A stretch of 64,000 nucleotides of DNA, taken from Oscillospiraceae bacterium (GTDB lineage: Bacteria > Bacillota > Clostridia > Oscillospirales > Oscillospiraceae). The stretch spans positions 1-64,000 of the forward strand of contig SVLD01000003.1 of the NCBI GenBank assembly GCA_015068125.1, read 5' to 3'. Positions 39,344 to 47,395 of this stretch are shown one piece after another (the first letter of the stretch is position 1; each line of letters starts with the position of its first letter). The notes under the pieces were generated by a model. It made no database searches, had not been told where the DNA came from, and worked only from the letters and a program-made list of their open reading frames with translations. A program made the position numbers and the translations under genes.

Positions 39344-41785
39344 TTGAAATTGAAATTTACGGTTACCGGCATGACCTGCGCCGCCTGCTCCGCCCGGGTG
39401 GAAAAGGTGACCCGGGGGGTTTCCGGTGTAGAAAATGTGGAAGTTAATCTGCTCTCCGGCAAGATGCAGGTAGAAGCTGAGGAAGCAGCGGCGGAGAAAA
39501 TCATCCAGGCTGTTGCGGATGCCGGTTACGGCGCATCTCTGGAGGGCGAAAAGAAGCCCAAGGAAATCCGGCAGGACAAAACGGAAAAAGAAATGAAGAT
39601 CCGGATCATCGGTTCTGCGGTATTTCTGGTGATCCTCATGTATTTTACCATGGGGCACATGGTAGGATTGCCGGTGCCTGGCTGGTATCACGGACGGGAA
39701 AACGCGGTCACTGCCGCCCTGTTGCAGTTTTTGCTGACACTGCCGGCAGTATACCTGAATCGGACATATTTCGCCAAAGGTCTGAAAGCTTTGTACCACC
39801 GCAGTCCCAATATGGACTCTCTCATCGCGGTAGGCTCCGGCGCATCTCTTATTTATGGTGTGACAGCTCTGTTTGTTATGGCCAATGCCATGGGCAGAGG
39901 CGATTGGGAAACCGTCAGCCGCTACCGGGAAAACCTTTACTTTGAATCTGCCGCCATGATCCTTACGCTGATTACGCTGGGAAAATTCCTGGAAACCAGA
40001 GCGAAGGGAAAAACCGGTGATGCTATTCGGGCGCTGATGGATCTGCGCCCGGAAACCGCCACCGTCTTGCGGGATGGCAAGGAGGAAGTGATCCCTGCCG
40101 AAGAAGTCCGGGTGGGGGACCTGGTGGTTGTTCGCTCCGGCGGACGGATCCCGGTGGATGGCACCGTGGTGGAGGGTCGTGGCGCTGTGGATCAAAGCGC
40201 CCTTACCGGCGAAAGCGTCCCGGTGGAAAAGCTCCCCGGCGACTCGGTGGCGGCGGCTACTATCAATACCGAGGGCTACCTCTGCTTCCGGGCGGAAAAG
40301 GTGGGTGAGGATACAACCTTACAGCAGGTGATCCGTATGGTGGAGGAGGCCGGTGGCTCCAAAGCCCCCATCGCTCGGATGGCGGATAAAATCGCCGGTA
40401 TCTTCGTACCGGTGGTCATGGGAATTGCGGCGCTGACCTTTGCCGGCTGGCTGATTGCCGCCAAACCTTTGGAATATGCTCTGACTGCGGCGATTTCCGT
40501 GCTGGTGATCTCTTGCCCCTGCGCATTGGGACTGGCCACGCCCGTGGCCATCATGGTGGGAACCGGTCGTGGCGCCGGTCTGGGCGTACTGTTTAAAAAC
40601 GGCGCGGCCCTGGAAAATCTCCATAATGTGGATACTGTGGTGCTGGATAAGACCGGCACGCTGACCACCGGAAAGCCTGCTGTAACGGACATCCTGCCCG
40701 GCAGCCTGAAAGAAACGGAATTGCTTTTCTTGGCAGCGGCTCTGGAAAAACCCTCGGAGCATCCCTTCGCCAAAGCAATTTTGGAGAAAGCGCAGCAGGA
40801 GGATTTACCTGCTGTATCGGAATTTGAAACCCTGCCGGGCCGGGGTGTTACCGGTATTTTGCATGGTGTGCGGTATTACGGCGGCAACCGCCGACTCATG
40901 GAGGCGCAGGGGATCGCCGTCCCCGACTATGATTATCTTGCCCAGGAGGGAAAAACACCCCTGTACTTTGGCACACAATCCGGTGAATTCCTGGGCACTA
41001 TCGCCGCGGCGGATGTACTGAAAAGCGATTCTGTGGAAGCCGTGGCAGCTATGCAGAAGCGAAAGCTGAAAGTGGTCATGCTCACCGGTGATAATGAAAA
41101 AACCGCGCGCTCCATCGCCAAATCCGCCGGCATCCCCGAGGTCATTGCCGATGTCCTCCCCGCCGATAAGGCCAATGCCGTAAAAAATCTGCAGGCCCAG
41201 GGCAGAAAGGTGGTCATGGTAGGCGATGGCATCAACGACGCCCCGGCTTTGGTCACCGCTGATGTGGGTATCGCCATCGGTGCCGGTACGGATATCGCCA
41301 TGGAATCTGCGGACGTGGTGCTGATGTCCGGGTCGCTGATTGGCGTCAGCAACGCGGTGGGACTTAGCAAAGCCACCATCCGCAATATTCGACAGAATCT
41401 TTTCTGGGCATTTTTCTATAATTGTCTGGGAATCCCCGTGGCGGCCTTGGGCATGCTCAGCCCTATGATCGGCGCGGCGGCTATGAGCGTAAGCTCTGTG
41501 TTTGTGGTCACCAATGCCCTGCGGCTGCGGCGATACCGGACGGAGCAGAAAAAGACAGACCCCAAACCGAAAATCAAGGAGGAAATCAAAATGGAAACGA
41601 TCATTCAGGTAAACGGCATGATGTGCCCCCACTGCAAGGCTATGGTAGAGAAAGTCTGCAAGGCCGTCCCCGGCACTGTGGATGCCGTGGTGGATCTGCA
41701 GGCGAAAAATGTCACCGTCACCGGCGATACATCCCTGGAGGCCCTGAAAAAAGCCATCATCGATGCTGGCTACGAAGTGGTATAA
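39344..41785 (+). CDS. copA: Copper-translocating P-type ATPase with N- and C-terminal HMA domains (TTG start)
   Basis: GMTCAACSARV, SCPCALGLATPVAI, DKTGTLTTGKP; C-terminal GMMCPHCKAMV. Confidence 0.94.
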   Translation: MKLKFTVTGMTCAACSARVEKVTRGVSGVENVEVNLLSGKMQVEAEEAAAEKIIQAVADAGYGASLEGEKKPKEIRQDKTEKEMKIRIIGSAVFLVILMYFTMGHMVGLPVPGWYHGRENAVTAALLQFLLTLPAVYLNRTYFAKGLKALYHRSPNMDSLIAVGSGASLIYGVTALFVMANAMGRGDWETVSRYRENLYFESAAMILTLITLGKFLETRAKGKTGDAIRALMDLRPETATVLRDGKEEVIPAEEVRVGDLVVVRSGGRIPVDGTVVEGRGAVDQSALTGESVPVEKLPGDSVAAATINTEGYLCFRAEKVGEDTTLQQVIRMVEEAGGSKAPIARMADKIAGIFVPVVMGIAALTFAGWLIAAKPLEYALTAAISVLVISCPCALGLATPVAIMVGTGRGAGLGVLFKNGAALENLHNVDTVVLDKTGTLTTGKPAVTDILPGSLKETELLFLAAALEKPSEHPFAKAILEKAQQEDLPAVSEFETLPGRGVTGILHGVRYYGGNRRLMEAQGIAVPDYDYLAQEGKTPLYFGTQSGEFLGTIAAADVLKSDSVEAVAAMQKRKLKVVMLTGDNEKTARSIAKSAGIPEVIADVLPADKANAVKNLQAQGRKVVMVGDGINDAPALVTADVGIAIGAGTDIAMESADVVLMSGSLIGVSNAVGLSKATIRNIRQNLFWAFFYNCLGIPVAALGMLSPMIGAAAMSVSSVFVVTNALRLRRYRTEQKKTDPKPKIKEEIKMETIIQVNGMMCPHCKAMVEKVCKAVPGTVDAVVDLQAKNVTVTGDTSLEALKKAIIDAGYEVV
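41591..41785 (+). CDS. Possible separately initiated CopZ-like copper chaperone nested in copA (same frame)
   Basis: AAGGAGG at 41576-41582, 8 nt before ATG at 41591; 64-aa HMA domain METIIQVNGMMCPHCK. Confidence 0.55.
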   Translation: METIIQVNGMMCPHCKAMVEKVCKAVPGTVDAVVDLQAKNVTVTGDTSLEALKKAIIDAGYEVV

Positions 41786-41851
41786 TTAGTCCGGTTTATT
41801 GGACTTGAATGGCGGTAGAATACAGACAGAAACACAAAAGGAGTGACTGTT

Positions 41852-41980
41852 ATGTATTCTATTCGCTATATTCAAGGTCATGTCCAGGTATATGACAACA
41901 GAGGAAACTTCCTGTTCTCGGCAGACAGCGAGAGGGAAGCACGAGAGGAATTGAGAGATTATGCGGAATCTGCGGCTTGA
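41852..41980 (+). CDS. 42-aa small protein MYSIRYIQGHVQVYDNRGNFLFSADSEREAREELRDYAESAA
   Basis: RBS AAAGGAG 9-10 nt upstream of ATG; overlaps truA start by 20 nt; absent from supplied ORF track. Confidence 0.7.
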   Translation: MYSIRYIQGHVQVYDNRGNFLFSADSEREAREELRDYAESAA

Positions 41981-42695
41981 TATCTGCTACGACGGTACCC
42001 GGTATCGGGGCTGGCAGCGTTTGCCCGGGGTAGAGAATACCATCCAGGGCAAGCTGGAGCAGACCCTTTCCCGGATATTGGGAGAGGATATCGAGATTTC
42101 CGGCAGCGGCCGGACGGATGCCGGGGCCCACGCCCTTTGCCAGGTTGCAAATTTCCACTGCGAAAGCACCATGCCTTGCCCGGAGCTACTTGCCCAGCTT
42201 CGCCGGTATTTGCCGGAAGACATCGGCATATACTCCTGCAAAGAGGTGTCCGAGCGTTTCCATGCCCGGCTGAACAGCAAAACCAAAACCTACCGCTACC
42301 GGGTGTGGAATTCAGAAACACCCTGCGTATTTGACCGCCGCTTCGTCTATCCTATGCCGGAGAAACTGGACTTGGAGCAGATGCGCCTTGCTGCGGCAAA
42401 TTTCCTTGGGGAACATGATTTCTCCGCCTTTTGCGCCAATAAGAAAATGAAAAAATCCACCATCCGCCGCATTGATTCTCTGGAGATCGCCCGGGTAAGG
42501 GAGGAAGTGGTCTTTACCGTTACCGGCAACGGCTTCCTTTACAACATGGTGCGAATCCTGGTAGGCACGCTGCTGGAAGTGGGTATGGGACAAAGATCCC
42601 CGGAAAGCATCCCGGCGCTCTTTGGCGCAAAGCGGGAAGAAGCAGGCCATCTTGTGCCTGCCCAGGGCTTGTGCCTGATGGAGGTGACATATTGA
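41961..42695 (+). CDS. truA: tRNA pseudouridine(38-40) synthase
   Basis: YDGTRYRGWQRLPG, GSGRTDAGAHALCQVANF. Confidence 0.95.
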   Translation: MRNLRLDICYDGTRYRGWQRLPGVENTIQGKLEQTLSRILGEDIEISGSGRTDAGAHALCQVANFHCESTMPCPELLAQLRRYLPEDIGIYSCKEVSERFHARLNSKTKTYRYRVWNSETPCVFDRRFVYPMPEKLDLEQMRLAAANFLGEHDFSAFCANKKMKKSTIRRIDSLEIARVREEVVFTVTGNGFLYNMVRILVGTLLEVGMGQRSPESIPALFGAKREEAGHLVPAQGLCLMEVTY

Positions 42696-43032
42696 ATATT
42701 CAAGTTTTCGGAAAATCCAAATGCTTCGATACAAAAAAGCGGAGCGTTGGTTTAAAGAACGCAGAGTAAAATTCCAATCCGTTGACCTCATCCGATTCGG
42801 TCTTTCCGGCAAAGAATTTGACAGTGTCCTCCGGGCTGTCGGCGGTATCGATAATCTCATCGACTGGGATAATAAGTCGGAGATCGTCACCCAGCTGAAG
42901 TACACCGAGGATAAAATTGCCAAAGAGGATAAGGTCTTCGACCACCCGGAAATCATGAAAACCCCCATCGTCCGCAACGGCAAAACCGCCACCGTGGGCT
43001 TCTGCCCCGAGGTTTGGAGCAAATGGGAATAA
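42692..43032 (+). pseudogene. ArsC/Spx-like thioredoxin-fold protein, split by a -1 frame change at A_AAA_AAG
   Basis: TTG start overlapping truA stop; NIQVFGKSKCFDTKK in one frame, AERWFKERRVKFQ...WSKWE in the -1 frame. Confidence 0.8.
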
Positions 43033-43035
43033 CAC

Positions 43036-43072
43036 AAAAGCAGTTTCTCCCAAGGAAGAAGCTGCTTTTTTG
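43036..43072 (+). terminator. Rho-independent terminator
   Basis: AAAAGCAG...CTGCTTTTTT. Confidence 0.75.
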
Positions 43073-43133
43073 CGGAATTTATCATAATTTATCTTGCAAA
43101 GTTACTAAAAAAGTGATATCCTAGGAGGGCATT

Positions 43134-44657
43134 ATGACCAAAATTCTGGAATATGTCAACGCCTTCGTCTGGGGCATCCCGGCGTTGGTGCTGATTTTGG
43201 GCGTAGGACTGTATATAACGCTGCGAACCGGCTTTGTCCAGTTTCGTCTTTTTCCAAGGGCAGTGCGAATGTTTTTCTCCCGGCTAAGCGGAAAAAACCA
43301 ACAGCAGGGGACGGTGTCCTCCTTCCAGGCGCTTTGCACAGCCCTTGCGGCCACAGTGGGCACAGGCAACCTGGCCGGTGTGGCTGGGGCCATCGCCATC
43401 GGCGGTCCGGGAGCTATTTTCTGGATGTGGGTCTGCGGCTTTATCGGCATGGCCACCAAGTATGCCGAGGCCACCCTGGCAGTCCATTGTCGGGTGCGGG
43501 ATCAGCGGGGCGAGCTGGTAGGCGGCCCCATGTACATGATCCGCCACGGAATGGGAGAGCGCTGGCATTGGCTGGCGGCCTGTTACAGCTTTTTTGGCGT
43601 CGTGGCGGCCTTTGGCGTGGGAAACGCCACCCAGATCAATGCGGTGGTGGGCGGTATCAATCAGGCGGTTATGAGCTTTGGCGGTCGGGAAACCACCTTC
43701 GGCAACCTGCTGATGGGTGCAATCCTGGCTGTTTTGATCGCTTCCATGCTGCTGGGCGGCATGCGCCGTATCGGCCTCATCGCGGAGCGGCTTGTGCCCT
43801 TTGCTTCGGCCGCCTATCTGCTTTTGGGCATTTTGGTTTTAGTGGCACGGGCGGATGCCCTTGGCGATGCCTTTTCTGCCATTTTCCATGGCGCGTTTAC
43901 GCCCCAAGCCGTCACCGGCGGCGCGGTGGGATCCCTCTTTTCGGTGCTGCGCATCGGTGTATCGAGAGGTGTATTCACCAACGAAGCCGGTATGGGTACT
44001 GCATCGATTGCCCATGCATCTGCCCAGGTCGACCACCCTGCGGAGCAGGGGCTTATGGGGATCATGGAGGTGTTTCTGGATACCGTCGTGATCTGCACCA
44101 TGACAGCTTTGGTGATCCTGGTCAGCGGCATTCCCATCCCCTATGGAGAGGATGTGGGGGTAATTCTAACCACCCAGGCATTTTCCAGCGTCTGCGGCAA
44201 TTGGGTAAGCGTGGTAATCGCCCTGGCACTTTGCTGCTTTGCCATCGCTACGGTGCTGGGCTGGGGACTCTATGGCGCCCGATGCGCCCAGTATCTCTTC
44301 GGCGACCATGTGTGGAAGCGGTTTGTGATCCTGCAATCCGTCACTGTGGTTCTGGGAGCGGTGCTGAAAACCGGCACTGTGTGGCTTCTTTCCGAAACTG
44401 TCAACGGCCTGATGGCCATTCCAAATTTGATCGTACTGGCGGCGCTGAGCCCGGAGCTTGCCCGCCTTACCAAACAATACAAACATAACCTGGCGAAGAA
44501 AAGCGCCAAGGGAGGTACTTATGAAGATTTCCATCAATGCCAACCGCTGCGAACCGTCGCCCATGCGAAAGTTCCACCCCATGGCGGTGCAGGCGCAAAA
44601 AGCGGGCAAGACCATCTATCACCTGAATATCGGCCAGCCGGATCTGCCCACACCTGA
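43134..44657 (+). CDS. Sodium:alanine symporter family (AGCS) protein
   Basis: TVGTGNLAGVAGAIAIGGPGAIFWMWVCGFIGMATKYAE; RBS TAGGAGGG. Confidence 0.93.
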   Translation: MTKILEYVNAFVWGIPALVLILGVGLYITLRTGFVQFRLFPRAVRMFFSRLSGKNQQQGTVSSFQALCTALAATVGTGNLAGVAGAIAIGGPGAIFWMWVCGFIGMATKYAEATLAVHCRVRDQRGELVGGPMYMIRHGMGERWHWLAACYSFFGVVAAFGVGNATQINAVVGGINQAVMSFGGRETTFGNLLMGAILAVLIASMLLGGMRRIGLIAERLVPFASAAYLLLGILVLVARADALGDAFSAIFHGAFTPQAVTGGAVGSLFSVLRIGVSRGVFTNEAGMGTASIAHASAQVDHPAEQGLMGIMEVFLDTVVICTMTALVILVSGIPIPYGEDVGVILTTQAFSSVCGNWVSVVIALALCCFAIATVLGWGLYGARCAQYLFGDHVWKRFVILQSVTVVLGAVLKTGTVWLLSETVNGLMAIPNLIVLAALSPELARLTKQYKHNLAKKSAKGGTYEDFHQCQPLRTVAHAKVPPHGGAGAKSGQDHLSPEYRPAGSAHT

Positions 44658-45726
44658 GGCTTATTTTGAGGCTGTCCGGAGCTTTGACCGCACCACTTTG
44701 GCCTACGAAGCATCCCCCGGCGCACCGGAGCTCATCGATGCCATCCGCAATTATTATGCCGGTTTGGGCGTAGAGCTGGAAAACAACGATGTTCTGGTCA
44801 CTACCGGCGGCAGTGAAGCGCTGCTGCTGACCTGCCTGAGCATCCTGGATCCCTATACCGAGGTCATCATCCCCGAGCCTTACTACCCCAACTATACCAC
44901 CTTCGTCCACGCTGCCGGCGGCCGGATCCGTGCCCTGCATACCTGCCCCGAGGAGGGCTACCGCTATGCTGACCGCAAGCGCATCGAAAGCCTGATCACC
45001 AGCAATACCAGGGCGATCCTCATCACCAATCCCGGTAACCCCACCGGCGTTGTGCTGGAGGAGCAGGAGATGCGGATGATCGCCGATATCGCCAAGAAGC
45101 ACGATCTGTTCCTGATCTGCGATGAAGTCTACCGGGAATTCTGCTACGACGATAAGTTCGGCGTGCCCACCATGGCTCGCTACGACGACCTGGATGATAA
45201 CCTGGTCATCATCGACTCCGTTTCCAAGCGTTTCTCCGCCTGCGGTGCCCGTGTTGGCTGCGTGGTGACCAAGAATAAGGAACTGCAGCAGGCGCTGCTG
45301 AAGTTCTGCCAGTCCCGTCTGTCCGTGGCTACCATCGACCAGATCGGCGCTTCCGCCCTGTACAGCGTGGGGCAGGAGTTCTTCCAAACTTGCAAGGAGG
45401 AGTACCGCCAGCGCAGAGATCTGGTGGTTTCCAAGCTACGGCAGATCCCCGGCGTGCTGGTGGAGGAGCCCATGGGCGCCTTTTATGTCATGGCAAGTCT
45501 GCCGGTGGACGATGCGGATAAATTCCAGCGCTGGCTGCTGGAGAGCTTCGATGACAACGGCGATACTGTCATGTTCGCCCCCGGCGCGCCTTTCTATGAA
45601 ACCCCCGGCAAGGGTATCAATGAAGTCCGCATCGCCTATGTCCGCAGCCAGGAGGAACTGAGCCGCGCTATGGATCTGCTGGCCCTTGGCATCCGCCGGT
45701 ATCAGGTGGAGGTCATGGGGGTATAA
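44521..45726 (+). CDS. Class I/II pyridoxal-phosphate aminotransferase (aspartate aminotransferase-like)
   Basis: NIGQPDLPTPE, NPGNPTGVVL, SVSKRFSACGARVG; RBS GGAGGT before ATG at 44521. Confidence 0.93.
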   Translation: MKISINANRCEPSPMRKFHPMAVQAQKAGKTIYHLNIGQPDLPTPEAYFEAVRSFDRTTLAYEASPGAPELIDAIRNYYAGLGVELENNDVLVTTGGSEALLLTCLSILDPYTEVIIPEPYYPNYTTFVHAAGGRIRALHTCPEEGYRYADRKRIESLITSNTRAILITNPGNPTGVVLEEQEMRMIADIAKKHDLFLICDEVYREFCYDDKFGVPTMARYDDLDDNLVIIDSVSKRFSACGARVGCVVTKNKELQQALLKFCQSRLSVATIDQIGASALYSVGQEFFQTCKEEYRQRRDLVVSKLRQIPGVLVEEPMGAFYVMASLPVDDADKFQRWLLESFDDNGDTVMFAPGAPFYETPGKGINEVRIAYVRSQEELSRAMDLLALGIRRYQVEVMGV

Positions 45727-45732
45727 TACCCG

Positions 45733-45762
45733 TTGACAATCGGGGTGTCCCGGTGTTAAAAT
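45733..45762 (+). promoter_or_regulatory. Promoter of the T-box/cysS transcript
   Basis: TTGACA-18 bp-TAAAAT. Confidence 0.7.
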
Positions 45763-45769
45763 AATGATA

Positions 45770-45957
45770 GTCGTGTTGATCGGAAAGAGTAGCGGTAACG
45801 CAACCTTCAGAGAGCTTGGGCGTATGGTGGGAGTCCGGGCAGGGGAGTGCCGTGAAAGTGCGTCCGGGAGCGAAAACTGCATATCAAGTAATAAATGAGA
45901 GTGGAACCGCGAGTAAGTATTACCCGCCTCTTGTACCGTTGGTCAAGAGGCGGGATT
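45770..45957 (+). promoter_or_regulatory. T-box riboswitch, Cys specifier (UGC)
   Basis: CAGAGAG and GGTGGGAG Stem I elements; TGC specifier candidate at 45878-45880; T-box AATGAGAGTGGAACCGCG; terminator CCCGCCTCTTG...CAAGAGGCGGG; upstream of cysS. Confidence 0.93.
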
Positions 45958-45979
45958 CTGTTTTTTGGAGGTTTTTTCT

Positions 45980-47395
45980 ATGTATCTTTATAATTCCCTT
46001 TCCCATAAGAAGGAGCTGTTTGTTCCCAATCATCCCGATGTGGTGAAGATGTACACCTGCGGCCCCACGGTGTACCACTATGCCCACATCGGCAACCTGC
46101 GTACCTACATCATGGAGGATGTGCTGGAAAAGGCTCTGCGCTACCAGGGCTACAATGTCAAGCGCGTCATGAATATCACTGATGTTGGACACCTGGCTTC
46201 CGATGCCGATACCGGCGAAGATAAGATGCTCAAGGGCGCCAAGCGGGAGAATAAATCCGTCATGGACATTGCCCGGTTCTATACCGACGCCTTCTTTGCC
46301 GACTGTGACAAGCTGAACATCAAGCGGCCTGATGTGGTGGAGCCTGCCACCAACTGTATCGATGCCTATATCGAAATGGTTCAGAAGCTCCTGGATACCG
46401 GCAAGGCCTACTTCGTGGGCGGAAATGTCTATTTCGATACTTCCACTTTGGAAAAATACTATGTCTTCAACGACCACGACGAAGAAGATCTGGCCACCGG
46501 CGTCCGTGAGGGCGTGGAGGAGGACACCAACAAGCGCAATAAGAACGACTTCGTCCTGTGGTTTACCAAGAGTAAGTTTGAGGATCAGGCGCTGAAGTGG
46601 GATTCTCCCTGGGGCGTTGGCTATCCCGGCTGGCATATCGAGTGCTCCTGCATTTCTATGAAGCACCTGGGCGAGGATCTGGATATCCACGCCGGCGGTA
46701 TCGACAATGCCTTCCCCCACCACACCAACGAGATCGCTCAGAGTGAGAGCTACCTGGGTCACAAGTGGTGCAACTATTGGTTCCATGTCCATCACCTGAA
46801 TACCGATACCGGAAAAATGTCCAAGTCCAAGGGCGAATTTTTGACGGTCTCCCTGCTGGAAAGCAAGGGCTATGACCCCATGGCTTACCGGCTGTTCTGC
46901 CTCCAGAGCCACTACCGCCGAAACCTGGTATTCAGCTGGGAAAACCTGGACAATGCGGTAATCGCTTACAATAAGCTGATTGCCAAGATTGCCACCTTTC
47001 AAAATGACGGCGCGGTGGAAGAAGCCGAATTGGCCGCACTAAAAGAGAAGTTCTCCAATGCCCTCAATGGCGACCTGAATACCTCTCTGGCCGTCACCGC
47101 GGTCTACGATGTACTGAAAGCCAAGTGCAATGACGCCACCAAGCTGGCGGCTTTGGCTGATTTCGATACCGTTCTGTCCCTGAATCTGCTGTCCGCTGCG
47201 GAGTCTCTGCGGAAAAAGCAGGCTGAGGAAGAGGCCGCCAACGCCGATCCCGAGATCGATGCTCTGGTGGCTGCCCGTACCGAGGCCAAGAAGGCCAAGA
47301 ACTGGGCGGAAGCAGACCGTATCCGTGACGAACTGAAGGCCCGTGGCATCGAGATCATCGATACGCCCCAGGGCGCCAAGTGGAGAAAAGTATGA
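45980..47395 (+). CDS. cysS: Cysteinyl-tRNA synthetase
   Basis: YTCGPTVYHYAHIGNLRTY, KMSKSKGEFLTV; RBS GGAGG. Confidence 0.97.
   Translation: MYLYNSLSHKKELFVPNHPDVVKMYTCGPTVYHYAHIGNLRTYIMEDVLEKALRYQGYNVKRVMNITDVGHLASDADTGEDKMLKGAKRENKSVMDIARFYTDAFFADCDKLNIKRPDVVEPATNCIDAYIEMVQKLLDTGKAYFVGGNVYFDTSTLEKYYVFNDHDEEDLATGVREGVEEDTNKRNKNDFVLWFTKSKFEDQALKWDSPWGVGYPGWHIECSCISMKHLGEDLDIHAGGIDNAFPHHTNEIAQSESYLGHKWCNYWFHVHHLNTDTGKMSKSKGEFLTVSLLESKGYDPMAYRLFCLQSHYRRNLVFSWENLDNAVIAYNKLIAKIATFQNDGAVEEAELAALKEKFSNALNGDLNTSLAVTAVYDVLKAKCNDATKLAALADFDTVLSLNLLSAAESLRKKQAEEEAANADPEIDALVAARTEAKKAKNWAEADRIRDELKARGIEIIDTPQGAKWRKV

Noticed and set aside
43334-44488. 384-aa plus-strand ORF in another frame within the AGCS gene
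   Set aside because: Arg/Gly/Ser-rich alternate-frame translation without RBS; the AGCS frame has unambiguous family motifs.
45920-47002. 360-aa minus-strand ORF opposite cysS and the T-box terminator
   Set aside because: Antisense shadow of cysS; overlaps the riboswitch.
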